Shown: positions 11,109 to 20,151 of the stretch, one piece after another
Position numbering within the stretch: the first letter of the stretch is position 1
Layout: each line of letters opens with the position of its first letter
Origin: Lactovum miscens
Lineage (GTDB): Bacteria; Bacillota; Bacilli; Lactobacillales; Streptococcaceae
Direction: 5' to 3'
Length of the DNA stretch: 45,873 bases
NCBI RefSeq assembly: GCF_014202895.1
Contig: NZ_JACHHV010000013.1
Coordinates: 1-45,873 of the forward strand
The notes under the pieces: generated by a model
Database searches by the model: none
What the model saw: the letters and a program-made list of their open reading frames with translations, nothing else
What the model was told of the DNA's origin: nothing
Position numbers and translations under genes: made by a program

Positions 11109-11121
11109 TGTAGCGCTTACA
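11109..11121 (-). promoter_or_regulatory. cre site for CcpA, overlapping the IIC gene -10
   Basis: TGTAAGCGCTACA on the minus strand fits the catabolite responsive element consensus. It overlaps the likely -10 (TACAAT), which has TTGTTT 16 bases upstream, so CcpA bound with HPr-Ser-P should block transcription of the permease. Confidence 0.75.
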
Positions 11122-11124
11122 AAA

Positions 11125-11153
11125 CAAAAAACAAGAGTTTTTTCGACTCTTGT
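11125..11153 (-). terminator. Terminator of the rpiR-type gene
   Basis: Arms ACAAGAGT and ACTCTTGT, followed on the minus strand by TTTTTTGTTTTG. The T run doubles as the -35 region of the downstream permease promoter. Confidence 0.75.
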
Positions 11154-11165
11154 TACATGTGACTT

Positions 11166-11180
11166 AAGTTGTCACAACTT
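11166..11180. promoter_or_regulatory. Candidate operator palindrome between rpiR stop and IIC promoter
   Basis: AAGTTGTCACAACTT is a perfect 7-1-7 inverted repeat placed directly after the regulator stop codon and upstream of the IIC promoter. It may be the binding site of the RpiR protein; this is inferred from position and symmetry only. Confidence 0.35.
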
Positions 11181-11930
11181 TTATTCTAATATCTTATTGT
11201 CTTTAGAAGCCTCATGGGCTAATATTTCAATAATTGAAAGCACCGGGAGTTGAGAAGTCAGATTTTCAAGTGGATCATATGTTGAATACTCTTCCCTGAA
11301 ATTATACGATAGATTTATATCAGACATTTTCGAAATTGTCGTATTTTCACGGTTGGTAATAGAAATAATTTTTGCGTGGTTTTCACGCAATTTCATTATA
11401 CTATCAACGAGCTTATCCGTTTCACCAGAAACAGAGAGAATAATATTTAAAATATGATCTTCATTTCGCCTTTTAATCGCTTGATAAGGGTCAGATATAG
11501 CATAGCTTTCAATACCCGAATTAGTAAAATATTTTGCCGAATAATCTGATAATGAACCTGATGTTCCTAAACCTACAAAGACAACATAACTTGCGGATTT
11601 GATAAGCTTTATAGCTGCCGCCAATTTTTCAGAATATTCACGACTGGTAATTCCTTTAAGAAAAAGATCAAGCTGCAAAAGGTTTTCATAATAGTTAACA
11701 GGCAAAACTTCTTCTTGCGCCTTAGTTTGTAAGTAATATCGAAAATCTGTCCATCCTTTAAAACCTAGAGTCTTTGTCATGCGCAAAACAGTTGCCGTCG
11801 AAGTATGTGTCCGTGTTGCCAATTCACGGACCGTCAAATTTTGAGCTTCATCTAAGTTTGCCAAAATTTCGTCAAAGACTGACATTTCAAGTTCATTTAA
11901 TTGGCGAATTTTTGAAAAGGTAAAGTTCAT
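11181..11930 (-). CDS. MurR/RpiR family transcriptional regulator
   Basis: The 249-residue regulator has an N-terminal RpiR-type helix-turn-helix (about residues 15-60, with THTSTATVLRMTKTLGFKGW) and a C-terminal SIS sugar-phosphate-binding domain (about 95-230, with FVGLGTSGSLSDYSAKYF and ILSVSGETD). Its position next to a beta-glucoside PTS permease and a 6-phospho-beta-glucosidase suggests that it controls them in response to a phosphosugar. It lacks a Shine-Dalgarno. An extended -10 (TGTTAAAAT) ends six bases before the ATG, so a leaderless transcript is expected. Confidence 0.9.
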   Translation of the reverse strand: MNFTFSKIRQLNELEMSVFDEILANLDEAQNLTVRELATRTHTSTATVLRMTKTLGFKGWTDFRYYLQTKAQEEVLPVNYYENLLQLDLFLKGITSREYSEKLAAAIKLIKSASYVVFVGLGTSGSLSDYSAKYFTNSGIESYAISDPYQAIKRRNEDHILNIILSVSGETDKLVDSIMKLRENHAKIISITNRENTTISKMSDINLSYNFREEYSTYDPLENLTSQLPVLSIIEILAHEASKDNKILE

Positions 11931-11936
11931 GTTTTT

Positions 11937-11945
11937 ATTTTAACA
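11937..11945 (-). promoter_or_regulatory. Extended -10 of rpiR-type gene, predicted leaderless
   Basis: TGT-TAAAAT on the minus strand is followed by AAAAAC and then the ATG. No ribosome binding site can fit between them. Confidence 0.5.
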
Positions 11946-12016
11946 GAAAAAAGTAACAGTGGTAAGGACATGCTGAATAAATAAAAAAATGCAGAAATTC
12001 CATGGCACTAACAAAT

Positions 12017-12055
12017 ATAAAAGTCTCAGAATATTATCTATTCTAAGACTTTTAT
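12017..12055 (-). terminator. Terminator of the fruRKA operon
   Basis: A 16-base stem with one mismatch (ATAAAAGTCTcAGAAT and ATTCTaAGACTTTTAT) lies about 55 bases after the fruA stop. Confidence 0.8.
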
Positions 12056-12107
12056 TTTATACAGTAATATGTTTTACTCATAAATTAGTTACTGTCATAC
12101 AAAAACA

Positions 12108-14018
12108 TTATTTAACTTTTTTCAACCAGCCAAACAACACACCACTGACTAATGCACCAACTAAGATAAATAGCAAATAAAGTAGTGGATTATTTGTTAA
12201 AGCAAGAACGAAGATTCCACCATGAGGTGCCATTAGTTTGATGTTGGCCATTCCTGTCAATCCACCGGCAACTGCTGCTCCAACCATGAAAGATGGAATA
12301 GCACGTGCTGGATCTGCTGCTGCAAATGGGATTGAACCTTCAGTAATGAATGAAAATCCCATTACAATATTAGTCAAACCTGAATTTCTTTCTTCTTTGT
12401 TAAATTTATTCTTAAAGAGAAGAACCGCTACTGTAGTAGCAAGCGGTGGAACCATCCCACCAGCCATAACCGATGCCATAACAACAGAACCACCATGTGA
12501 AACTGTCGCAGCCAATGTACCTGTTGCAAAGATATAAGCTGCCTTGTTAATTGGGCCACCTAAGTCAATAGCCATCATTCCACCAACCAGTAAGCCAAGT
12601 AAGAGAGCTGAACTTCCATTAAGTCCGTTCAAGAAATTACTCAAAATCTTATTGAAATCTCCCATTGGTATATTGATAAAGAGCATTATAAGTCCAGTAA
12701 TGAATGTTCCTAAAAGTGGGTATATCAAGATAGCTTTAATACCATCTAAAGATTTAGGTAACTTAGCAAAGATTTTACGAAGAAGTAAAATTACACCTCC
12801 GGCTACGAAACCGCCAACCAACGCACCTAAGAAACCTGAAGGAATTTGTTTTGTAGGATCTAATTGACCAAATGCAATTCCAGTCGAAGCCATTGATCCA
12901 GCTACAAAACCTGCAACCAAACCTGGCCGGTCAGCAATTGAATTTGCAATGAACCCAGCCAGAACTGGCAACATAAACCCAAAGGCAATACCACCAATTC
13001 CCTTAAAGTAAGCAGCAAGAGGGTGGTAAACACCAAGACTTGAAAGCTGAGATTGAGGAACACCCATTGACTGATCAATCAGAAAAGCAAGAGCGATCAG
13101 GATGCCACCTCCAACAACGAAAGGTAGCATAGCTGATACACCACCCATTAGGTGCTTATAGAATGCCTTGCCCAATCCTCCAGTACTCATATCACTTGTA
13201 TTATCGACTCCAGAACCATCTCCCTGATATATTGGAGCAGTACCTGACAAAGCAGTTTGGATCAAATCTTCAGGATGACGTATTCCTTCTGCAACGGGCT
13301 TGTTAACCAAGTGTTTTCCAGTAAAACGGTTCATCTCAACTTTTTTATCCGCTGCTACAATAACACCAACTGCCCGAGAAATATCTGAAGCAGTTAGTCT
13401 GTTATCAACTCCTTTAGCTCCATTAGTTTCAACCTTAATTGAAACTCCAGCTACTGCAGCCGCCTTTTTCAAAGCTTCTTCTGCCATGTATGTATGAGCA
13501 ATACCTGTAGTACAAGCAGTAACAGCAACAAGAAATTTGTCTGATTTAACAGGCGTCACAGCTATTTCTTCACGATGGCTGAACAATTCTAAAACTTCAG
13601 ATGGATTTGAAGCTAATAAAAGCTTTTCTTTAAAGCCATCTTGCATCAAAAACTTTGCCAGCTCAGCTAAAGCCGCAAGGTGAGTATCGTTTGCTCCTTC
13701 AGGAGCTGCAATCATAAAGAACAAGTTCACTGGATTGCCGTCGAGAGCTTCATATTGAACACCTGTGGCACTTTTAGCAAAAAGTACTACTGGGCTTTTC
13801 ACAGCTCTATTTTTCGCATGAGGCATCGCGATTCCATCGCCAAGTCCCGTTGAAGTAAGTGCTTCCCTTGCTAAAATGTCTGTTTTGAAAAGGTTGAAGT
13901 CCGACACAAAGCCCTTGTCTACAAGTTTTTGCACCATCTCGTCAATTGCTACCTCTTTAGTTGTAGCTGCGAGATCAAAAATCATGACCTCTTTCTTTAA
14001 TAAATCTTTAATCTCCAT
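12108..14018 (-). CDS. fruA: PTS fructose-specific EIIABC
   Basis: It imports fructose as fructose-1-phosphate. The domains in order are IIA (phospho-His67 in AMPHAKN), IIB (phospho-Cys169 in TACTTGIAHTYMAEEA) and a C-terminal IIC with eight or more membrane segments. The total is 636 residues. I place the start at the ATG at 14018, not the TTG at 14033, because the GAGGAGG Shine-Dalgarno lies between the two. The start overlaps the fruK end by 11 bases. It is last in the fruR-fruK-fruA operon, with a terminator after it. Confidence 0.95.
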   Translation of the reverse strand: MEIKDLLKKEVMIFDLAATTKEVAIDEMVQKLVDKGFVSDFNLFKTDILAREALTSTGLGDGIAMPHAKNRAVKSPVVLFAKSATGVQYEALDGNPVNLFFMIAAPEGANDTHLAALAELAKFLMQDGFKEKLLLASNPSEVLELFSHREEIAVTPVKSDKFLVAVTACTTGIAHTYMAEEALKKAAAVAGVSIKVETNGAKGVDNRLTASDISRAVGVIVAADKKVEMNRFTGKHLVNKPVAEGIRHPEDLIQTALSGTAPIYQGDGSGVDNTSDMSTGGLGKAFYKHLMGGVSAMLPFVVGGGILIALAFLIDQSMGVPQSQLSSLGVYHPLAAYFKGIGGIAFGFMLPVLAGFIANSIADRPGLVAGFVAGSMASTGIAFGQLDPTKQIPSGFLGALVGGFVAGGVILLLRKIFAKLPKSLDGIKAILIYPLLGTFITGLIMLFINIPMGDFNKILSNFLNGLNGSSALLLGLLVGGMMAIDLGGPINKAAYIFATGTLAATVSHGGSVVMASVMAGGMVPPLATTVAVLLFKNKFNKEERNSGLTNIVMGFSFITEGSIPFAAADPARAIPSFMVGAAVAGGLTGMANIKLMAPHGGIFVLALTNNPLLYLLFILVGALVSGVLFGWLKKVK

Positions 14019-14934
14019 TGGAGACCTCCTCAATTTTTATTTGTTCATAACATTTTTGAATAAAGCGAGCAGACGGCATATCTTCTGAGAAAACTTTCGC
14101 CGTGCCACATGCTACACCTTGTTTGAAAGCAGTCAATACGTCATGCGACTGACTCCATTCAGCTAAGAAGCCTGCAACTGTTGAATCACCGGCACCAACT
14201 GAATTTTTGATAATTCCCTTGACCGGTTGAGCAAAATAAACTTTTTCTTTTGTGAAAAGCAAAGCTCCATCACCCGCCATTGAAACTATTACATTTTGCG
14301 CACCCATACTGAGCAATTTTTGACCATAAGGAAAAATATCATCTTTCTTGCTAAATTTTACAGAAAAGATTTCTTCCAATTCTTCCACATTAGGTTTGAT
14401 AATCAGAGGTTTCATCAGTAAAGTTTTTAGTAGCTTTTGACCATCAATATCAATTGCAAACTCTGCTCCCCTTGTTTTAACTAAACGTATCAGGAGGTCA
14501 TAGAAATTTTCTCCCAAACTTTTCGGAACTGTGCCAGCAAAGGCAACGATGTCTCCTTCCTGAAGCGTATCAAACTTTGTTAAGAAATTATTCACATCCT
14601 CACTCGTCAAGTCCGGGCCTGCTGCATCGAGGCTAGTTTCATCACTTCTTGTCTTGATCTTGACGTTAATTCTAGTTTGACCAAATACTTGTGTAAAGTC
14701 TGTTTTGATTCCCTGTTGTTCCAAAGATTCGCGAATAAATTTTCCCGTAAATCCCCCAATGAAACCTAAAGCTGTGTTGGGAACATCAAGGCTTGACAAC
14801 ATTCGACTTTCCATGATCCCTTTTCCACCAGGTGTCATTCTGGTTAATTTAGTTCGATTAACTAAACCATTTTCAAGTTCATGATACTCCATAAAATAAT
14901 CTAAAGCTGGGTTTAGTGTAACTGTAAATATCAT
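14008..14934 (-). CDS. fruK: 1-phosphofructokinase
   Basis: This PfkB-family kinase converts fructose-1-phosphate, the product of FruA, to fructose-1,6-bisphosphate, the substrate of Fba at 26654. The 308 residues begin MIFTVTLNPALDYFME. A TPGGKG substrate loop is near residue 36 and the catalytic GAGDS near residue 247. The residues after GGKG read IMESRML rather than the common INVSRVL, a modest deviation. The start has GGAGG, and its ATG overlaps the fruR stop codon (ATGA), which implies translational coupling. Confidence 0.92.
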   Translation of the reverse strand: MIFTVTLNPALDYFMEYHELENGLVNRTKLTRMTPGGKGIMESRMLSSLDVPNTALGFIGGFTGKFIRESLEQQGIKTDFTQVFGQTRINVKIKTRSDETSLDAAGPDLTSEDVNNFLTKFDTLQEGDIVAFAGTVPKSLGENFYDLLIRLVKTRGAEFAIDIDGQKLLKTLLMKPLIIKPNVEELEEIFSVKFSKKDDIFPYGQKLLSMGAQNVIVSMAGDGALLFTKEKVYFAQPVKGIIKNSVGAGDSTVAGFLAEWSQSHDVLTAFKQGVACGTAKVFSEDMPSARFIQKCYEQIKIEEVSNGD

Positions 14935-15632
14935 TCTTCCTCCGTTATAACCTCTACTTCATCAGGGTTAGCAAATTTTACAAAACTAGTTTCACCCAGT
15001 TTGCTCGTATCAACTAATAAATAACTTATCTCAGATTGATGGATAGCAGAAGTTTTTACTGATGCTTCTTCACTATCCGGGGTCATCGCACCGATCTCCT
15101 TATCAAATGCATTTGCACCCATGAAAGAACTGTTGAAACGATAATTTGACAGCTGTTTCAAGGCATTTCCGCCTACAACAGAATCTGTAATTTTTTTGAT
15201 TAAGCCACCTAAAATATAAACCGTCAAATGCTCCCCATTTAACTTTGAAGCATGGGTCACCGAATTTGTCACAATTGTTAGGCGAAATTGAGACTGATTT
15301 AACTTTTCAATTAAAGCTCCTGTAGTCGTTCCTGCATCCAAGTAGATGGTGTCACCATCTGAAATTTTTGAGAAGGCACGATCGGCAATTTGACGTTTTT
15401 CTTGAACGTTTTTGGTAGATTTTTCAATGAATGACAATTCTTTTGACAGATCTTGCAAAAGTTCTGCACCACCATGGACTCTCTTCAGCTTTTTTTCTTC
15501 TTCTAGATCATTCAAATCCCGCCGCATTGTAGATGCTGAAGATTCCGTAAGAGTTTGCAATTCTTCAATTGTTGCAATATGTTTCTGGTTGAGATATTCT
15601 AAAATCTTCTTTTTTCTGTCAAAAACTATCAT
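14931..15632 (-). CDS. fruR: DeoR-family regulator of the fructose operon
   Basis: The 233-residue protein starts MIVFDRKKKILEYLNQKHIA at the ATG preceded by AAAGGA. The in-frame extension up to 15695 is rejected because it runs through the promoter. It has a DeoR winged HTH at about residues 5-55 (LTESSASTMRRDLNDLEE) and a DeoRC sugar-phosphate sensor domain with DAGTTT near residue 95. It probably responds to fructose-1-phosphate and represses its own operon. A cre lies between promoter and start codon. Confidence 0.92.
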   Translation of the reverse strand: MIVFDRKKKILEYLNQKHIATIEELQTLTESSASTMRRDLNDLEEEKKLKRVHGGAELLQDLSKELSFIEKSTKNVQEKRQIADRAFSKISDGDTIYLDAGTTTGALIEKLNQSQFRLTIVTNSVTHASKLNGEHLTVYILGGLIKKITDSVVGGNALKQLSNYRFNSSFMGANAFDKEIGAMTPDSEEASVKTSAIHQSEISYLLVDTSKLGETSFVKFANPDEVEVITEEE

Positions 15633-15643
15633 TTTTTCCTTTC

Positions 15644-15657
15644 TGAAACCGCTTATA
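15644..15657 (-). promoter_or_regulatory. cre-like site downstream of the fruR promoter
   Basis: TATAAGCGGTTTCA on the minus strand differs from the cre consensus TGWAANCGNTNWCA at one position. It sits just after the promoter, where CcpA would act as a roadblock. Confidence 0.6.
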
Positions 15658-15663
15658 TTTTGT

Positions 15664-15691
15664 ATTATACACTTTTTATTTCCAATTTCAA
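15664..15691 (-). promoter_or_regulatory. Promoter of the fruRKA operon
   Basis: TTGAAA and TATAAT are separated by 16 bases on the minus strand, followed by the cre-like element and fruR. Confidence 0.65.
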
Positions 15692-15712
15692 CCATTTTCT
15701 TCCAAAAATAAT

Positions 15713-15751
15713 AAAAAAATTCCCATCATTGATAATATAATGATAGGAATT
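15713..15751 (-). terminator. Terminator of gnd
   Basis: On the minus strand AATTCCtATCATT pairs with AATGATgGGAATT and is followed by seven T. It separates gnd from the fru operon. Confidence 0.8.
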
Positions 15752-15786
15752 ATTATTATTGTATAATTTTGGGTCGGTTTATTAGA

Positions 15787-17214
15787 TTAATCTTCGTCAG
15801 TATACCAATCAAAATGGAAGAACTCACCACGAGGTGAATCTGTACGCTCATATGTATGTGCGCCAAAGTAATCACGTTGGGCTTGAATGATATTAGCAGG
15901 TAAATTTTCTGAACGGTAGCTATCATAATATGCTACTGCTGAGCTGTAGGTTGGTGAAGGAATACCTGCTTGAACAGCAAGAGAAACGACATCGCGAACT
16001 GATTGTTGATATTTACCAGTGATATCAATAAAATATTCATCAAGAAGTAAGTTTTCAAGAGCTGGATTCTTATCAAAAGCGTCAGTGATCTTTTGCAAGA
16101 ATTGAGCACGAATGATACAACCAGCACGCCAAATTTGTGCTATTGTAGCATATGGAAGCTCCCAGTTATATTCTGCTGAAGCTTGACGCAATTGGGCGAA
16201 GCCTTGAGCATATGACATTATTTTGGAGAAGTAAAGAGCTTGACGAATCTTTTCAATAATTTCCTTCTTTTCACCCTCAAACTTCACAGTTGGACCAACC
16301 AAAACTTTGCTAGCCTTGACACGTTCATCTTTGAAAGCAGAAATAAAGCGAGCATACACTGATTCTGAAATCAGTGGCAATGGTACACCAAGGTCAAACG
16401 ATGATTGTGATGCCCATTTGCCTGTACCTTTGTTACCAGCACGGTCAAGAATTTTATCAACAATAAATCCTTCACCTTTGTCATCTTTACGTTTCAAGAC
16501 TTCCTTAGTGATTTCAATAAGGTAGGAATCAAGTTCACCTTCATTCCATTCCTCGAAAATGGCTTGAATTTCTTGATTTGAAAGACCAAGGGCGCGTTTC
16601 ATCAGGTCATACGATTCTGCGATTAATTGCATATCACCATACTCAATACCATTGTGGACCATCTTAACATAGTGGCCTGCTCCATCAGCACCCATATATG
16701 CCACACATGGTGTACCATCTTGAGGAGCTTTTGCTGCAATTTGCTCGAAGATTGGAGCAACCAAATCATATGCTTCTTTTTGTCCACCAGGCATCATTGA
16801 TGGACCAAGGAGGGCACCTTTTTCACCACCTGAGACACCTGTTCCGATAAAGTTGATACCTGAATTTGCCAATTCAGCTGAACGACGCATTGTATCTGGG
16901 AAATGCGTGTTCCCACCGTCAATTAAAATATCTCCTTTGTCAAGAAGCGGCAAGATTTGTTGAATGACTGCATCAGTTCCATGTCCAGCTTGGACCATTA
17001 GCATGATACGGCGTGGCTTTTCAATAACCTCTACAAATTCTTCAAAAGTTTTTGTAAAAACGAGATTTTTGTCAGGATGTTCAGCAATTACTTCTTCAGT
17101 CTTTTCAGTTGTACGATTATAGATAGCAACTGTATAACCACGTGATTCAACGTTAAGAGCAAGATTCTTTCCCATAACAGCCATTCCGATTACGCCAAAA
17201 TTAGCTTTTGTCAT
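15787..17214 (-). CDS. gnd: 6-phosphogluconate dehydrogenase, decarboxylating
   Basis: It oxidises 6-phosphogluconate to ribulose-5-phosphate and CO2 with NADP+ in the pentose phosphate pathway. The Rossmann motif [15 protein letters not shown] is at the N-terminus. The substrate-binding [14 protein letters not shown] segment is near residue 185, and the C-terminal domain ends with the conserved RTD region followed by FHFDW. The start at the ATG at 17214 has AAAGGA upstream; an in-frame TTG at 17229 lies before the Shine-Dalgarno and is rejected. The 475 residues are standard. It is monocistronic. Confidence 0.96.
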   Translation of the reverse strand: MTKANFGVIGMAVMGKNLALNVESRGYTVAIYNRTTEKTEEVIAEHPDKNLVFTKTFEEFVEVIEKPRRIMLMVQAGHGTDAVIQQILPLLDKGDILIDGGNTHFPDTMRRSAELANSGINFIGTGVSGGEKGALLGPSMMPGGQKEAYDLVAPIFEQIAAKAPQDGTPCVAYMGADGAGHYVKMVHNGIEYGDMQLIAESYDLMKRALGLSNQEIQAIFEEWNEGELDSYLIEITKEVLKRKDDKGEGFIVDKILDRAGNKGTGKWASQSSFDLGVPLPLISESVYARFISAFKDERVKASKVLVGPTVKFEGEKKEIIEKIRQALYFSKIMSYAQGFAQLRQASAEYNWELPYATIAQIWRAGCIIRAQFLQKITDAFDKNPALENLLLDEYFIDITGKYQQSVRDVVSLAVQAGIPSPTYSSAVAYYDSYRSENLPANIIQAQRDYFGAHTYERTDSPRGEFFHFDWYTDED

Positions 17215-17294
17215 TATTTTTCCTTTCAATGTCGAAATATCTCCGACGGTACATTACTCTTACTATTATACTGAAAATATCATTTAATTGTGTA

Positions 17295-17334
17295 ATGAAA
17301 ATTTCGGGAATCAATAGATTTCCGAAATTTTCAT
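17295..17334 (-). terminator. Terminator after the YtxH-like gene
   Basis: A perfect 13-base stem (ATGAAAATTTCGG and CCGAAATTTTCAT) has a U-rich 3' arm, and is located directly after the stop codon. Confidence 0.65.
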
Positions 17335-17345
17335 AGATTAAATTC

Positions 17346-17792
17346 TCAATGGGGTTGTTCAGTTGGATCTTCAGTCCAGCTATAATCCATAGTTAAATCT
17401 CCATCGTCAGCTTCTTCACCCGTCAGATTTGAGAAATGCTCTGCAAGTCCATCTTTTGTGTTATAAAAGAAATCCTTCACTGTATCAACTGACAACTCCC
17501 CTGATTCAACCTTTTCTTTGATTTCATCTCGTTTTGCAACTAAGAAATCCTTGGCTGCCTCTGCTGAGTACTCACCAGAATCGAACTTATCCTTAATATT
17601 ATAGAACTTGTCAACTGAGAAGTCTCGTAGATCTTCAAAAGTACCTTGAGGATCTTCTCTGAAATCATTGTATTTATCAAGTGCATCCTTACGCAAGTCA
17701 GTTCCTTTTTTGGGAGCTACAAACAGAGTTGCCGCCACACCAATTGCAGCACCAATAAGTGCAGCACCTAAAAAACTAGATTTTTTTGCCAT
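17346..17792 (-). CDS. YtxH domain-containing membrane-anchored protein
   Basis: This 148-residue protein has an N-terminal glycine/alanine-rich membrane helix (FLGAALIGAAIGVAATLFVA) followed by PKKGTDLR, the YtxH-domain (gas-vesicle-like) signature. The rest is acidic and helical. It holds a near repeat of about 38 residues: DSGEYSAEAAKDFL is echoed by ESGELSVDTVKDFF. It has a strong GAGGAGG Shine-Dalgarno. It follows the DUF948 gene in one unit; the pair is commonly linked in Firmicutes and tied to cell-envelope stress, but the molecular role is unknown. Confidence 0.85.
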   Translation of the reverse strand: MAKKSSFLGAALIGAAIGVAATLFVAPKKGTDLRKDALDKYNDFREDPQGTFEDLRDFSVDKFYNIKDKFDSGEYSAEAAKDFLVAKRDEIKEKVESGELSVDTVKDFFYNTKDGLAEHFSNLTGEEADDGDLTMDYSWTEDPTEQPH

Positions 17793-17849
17793 AAAACACC
17801 CTCCTCTTGTTAGTTTTTAAATTATTGATCAGAAAGTGAAAATCTTTTC

Positions 17850-18251
17850 TTAGTCAACAATTTTTTTCTTTTTTGAAAGAAGACTAGTTGCCGTTCGCCC
17901 TACCTTAATAATTGCAGATTGTTTGACATGCTTTGCCTTTGCTTTGCTAAACTTTGAAACAAAGCTACGTCCTGACTCGTTAACAGCTGATACAGACTCG
18001 GATAGATCCGAAACTGCCGCAAAGAGTGGATCAATCTTTGCAACTTTTCCATTCACATCTTCCAGCAATGTATTTGCCTTGGTCATCATATTATCCGCCT
18101 GATGCAATATAACATCAACATCACTTGATACAATTTTAACGCTTTTATTCACACCTGACATTGTTTGAATAAGCTTAATGACAAAAATAATAACAAAAAT
18201 GACTAACAAAATTAATACGCCATAAAGCACTTCGAGTAGAGTGGTTTCCAT
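17850..18251 (-). CDS. DUF948 domain-containing protein
   Basis: The 133-residue protein has one N-terminal membrane helix (about residues 8-28). The following coiled region has the pattern typical of DUF948 (VKIVSSDVDVILHQADNMMT, then DVNGKVAKIDPLF). A basic C-terminus KKKKIVD completes it. The start carries AAAGGGG. It is upstream of the YtxH-like gene by 57 bases. An extended -10 (TGCTATAAT) near 18327-18335 is a likely promoter. Biochemical function is unknown. Confidence 0.85.
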   Translation of the reverse strand: METTLLEVLYGVLILLVIFVIIFVIKLIQTMSGVNKSVKIVSSDVDVILHQADNMMTKANTLLEDVNGKVAKIDPLFAAVSDLSESVSAVNESGRSFVSKFSKAKAKHVKQSAIIKVGRTATSLLSKKKKIVD

Positions 18252-18383
18252 AGTTTGAATCCCCTTTATTAATAACTCAGATGATTTTTAGTGTCCTTTA
18301 AACAAAATACCTTATCAACTTAGCTAAATTATAGCAAATTTTTAGAAAAAAGCGATTGCAAGAACAATAGAACAACTTTTACT

Positions 18384-19169
18384 TTAAATTTTTCTTGACA
18401 TCTTATGATTGAAGGCAATTAGGATGACACCTGCAACAACTAAAATAAGTGAGAACCATTGTGATACTCTAATACTTCCCCACATAAGGCTATCCGTGCG
18501 CATACCTTCAACAACGTAGCGAACGATTCCATACCAGACTAAGTAAAAAGCAAAAATATCACCTGATTTGAGAAATTTTAACCTATGTCGGAAAATAATA
18601 ATAAGCACGAAGCCTGAAAATGTTCCTATACTTTCAAATAAAAAAGTTGGTTGTCGAAAGTGGCCCTCAATAAACATTTGATTTTTAATGAAGCTAGGAA
18701 GGTAGTTCAAATTATTCACGATTTTTCCGTAGGCCTCTTGATTTACAAAATTTCCCCAGCGACCAAATGCTTGAGCTAAGAAAACACCTGGAATGCTAAT
18801 ATCAAGGAAATCTCGAGTATCAATCATCTTGTAGTAACAAAAGATGAGTAAGGTAACAAAACCAGCAATCAAGCCACCATAAATAGCCCCGCCACCATCC
18901 CAAAGTGCAATTATCTCACTTGGATGTAATGAATAATATGACCATTGAAAAGCCACATAATAAATGCGGACACCAATGAGACCAATAGGGAATGTGATAA
19001 GAATAAAGTCAATGACGGCTTCCGGATCAATTTTTTTCTTTGGTGCTTCGCGGTAAGCGAGCCAAACTGCCAAAATTGCTCCTACGACAATGAAAATAGC
19101 ATACCAGTGAATCTGAAAGGGTCCAAGTTTGAGGGCAATCTTGGGAATAGTCATGCTCAAAAATTTCAT
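18384..19169 (-). CDS. lgt: Prolipoprotein diacylglyceryl transferase
   Basis: It transfers diacylglycerol from phosphatidylglycerol to the lipobox cysteine of preprolipoproteins, the first step of lipoprotein maturation. It has seven predicted membrane segments. The Lgt signature GRWGNFVNQEAYG is at residues 136-148, and the GGGAIYGGL region is at 92-100. The 261 residues are normal. It starts four bases after hprK, with an AAGAAGAG sequence in the hprK end as ribosome binding site. The hprK-lgt order is conserved in Firmicutes. Confidence 0.96.
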   Translation of the reverse strand: MKFLSMTIPKIALKLGPFQIHWYAIFIVVGAILAVWLAYREAPKKKIDPEAVIDFILITFPIGLIGVRIYYVAFQWSYYSLHPSEIIALWDGGGAIYGGLIAGFVTLLIFCYYKMIDTRDFLDISIPGVFLAQAFGRWGNFVNQEAYGKIVNNLNYLPSFIKNQMFIEGHFRQPTFLFESIGTFSGFVLIIIFRHRLKFLKSGDIFAFYLVWYGIVRYVVEGMRTDSLMWGSIRVSQWFSLILVVAGVILIAFNHKMSRKI

Positions 19170-19173
19170 ATTG

Positions 19174-20100
19174 TTACTCTTCTTTATTTTCCTGTGTCAA
19201 CTGAGTGAGATGTTCAAAAAACACTTCTGTGGTATTATACCCCATTTGCTTAGCTGAGAAATTTGATACTGCTGCCTCAATAATAGTAGATAAGTTTCTA
19301 CCCACATTAACCGGTATTTTAAGCAGTGGCACAGAGACATCAACCAAGTCAATGCTATAGACATTTTCCCCGAGACGATCATATTGAGCTTCCTGATCAT
19401 AATTTTCTAGTCGAATAGCTAAGTCAATTTTTGAAGAGGCTTTGACAGCACCAGTTCCAAAGAGAGTTTGAACATCAATTATGCCTACACCACGAATTTC
19501 AAGAAGATTACGTAAGATAGTTGGTGGCTCACCCATAACTGTGAATGCATCTTTCTTATAGACATCAACACGATCATCAGCAATCAGCTTGTGACCACGA
19601 CGTACCAAGTCAAGACCTGTCTCAGACTTACCAATCCCGCTTGTTCCTTGAATAAAGACCCCAATGCCAAAAATATCCATAAGAACACCATGAATTGAAG
19701 TTCGTGGAGACAAGACTTCATCAAGATAACTAGCAATTTGCCCTGACAAACGGCTGGTTGGCTCATTAGACTGGAGAAGGGTAACATCACGATGGCGTGC
19801 TGCGTGAATCATCTCGATTGGTGCTTCTAACCCACGTGCCAAAATAACAGCAGGTGTTTCGGCAGCGAAGATTTTTCTTAACAAGTCAAAGCGGTTTAAG
19901 CCCACCTCGCGCATCATATAAGACCATTCTTTCATACCAAAAAGTTGGAGGCGTTCACCCTGAAAGTAATCAAAATAGCCTGTCATCTCAAGTCCAGGAC
20001 GAGTAATATCAGATGATGAAATTTCCTTTTTTAAAGAACTTTCAGTTGAATAGAGTTCCTTAAAATTTATCTTTGCAGTTAAGTCTTTTACGGTTATCAT
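19174..20100 (-). CDS. hprK: HPr kinase/phosphorylase
   Basis: It phosphorylates HPr on a serine when glycolytic intermediates are high, producing the corepressor of CcpA, and removes that phosphate when phosphate is high. The 308 residues include catalytic His138, the P-loop GTSGIGKS at 152-159 and the HPrK signature around residues 200-215 (ILRNLLEIRGVGI). It is the master input for the cre sites seen at celB and fruR. No Shine-Dalgarno is present. An extended -10 (TGTTATAAT) ends nine bases before the ATG, so the leader should be only about two bases. Confidence 0.97.
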   Translation of the reverse strand: MITVKDLTAKINFKELYSTESSLKKEISSSDITRPGLEMTGYFDYFQGERLQLFGMKEWSYMMREVGLNRFDLLRKIFAAETPAVILARGLEAPIEMIHAARHRDVTLLQSNEPTSRLSGQIASYLDEVLSPRTSIHGVLMDIFGIGVFIQGTSGIGKSETGLDLVRRGHKLIADDRVDVYKKDAFTVMGEPPTILRNLLEIRGVGIIDVQTLFGTGAVKASSKIDLAIRLENYDQEAQYDRLGENVYSIDLVDVSVPLLKIPVNVGRNLSTIIEAAVSNFSAKQMGYNTTEVFFEHLTQLTQENKEE

Positions 20101-20109
20101 ATAGCTTTA

Positions 20110-20118
20110 ATTATAACA
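20110..20118 (-). promoter_or_regulatory. Extended -10 of hprK, near-leaderless start
   Basis: TGT-TATAAT on the minus strand is followed by nine bases and the ATG, with no purine-rich ribosome binding site. Confidence 0.5.
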
Positions 20119-20151
20119 CATGCTTGCTTTTGGAAGAAAGTTATAAAAAAT

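Noticed and set aside
14018-14033. Upstream TTG start adding MRRSP to FruA
   Set aside because: The Shine-Dalgarno GAGGAGG lies inside the extension, so the ATG at 14018 is the true start.
15632-15695. Longer N-terminus for FruR
   Set aside because: It reads through the TTGAAA/TATAAT promoter and the cre-like site; the ATG at 15632 has AAAGGA and begins a normal DeoR protein.
17214-17229. TTG start adding MKGKI to Gnd
   Set aside because: The AAAGGA ribosome binding site lies inside the extension; MTKANFG is the normal Gnd start.
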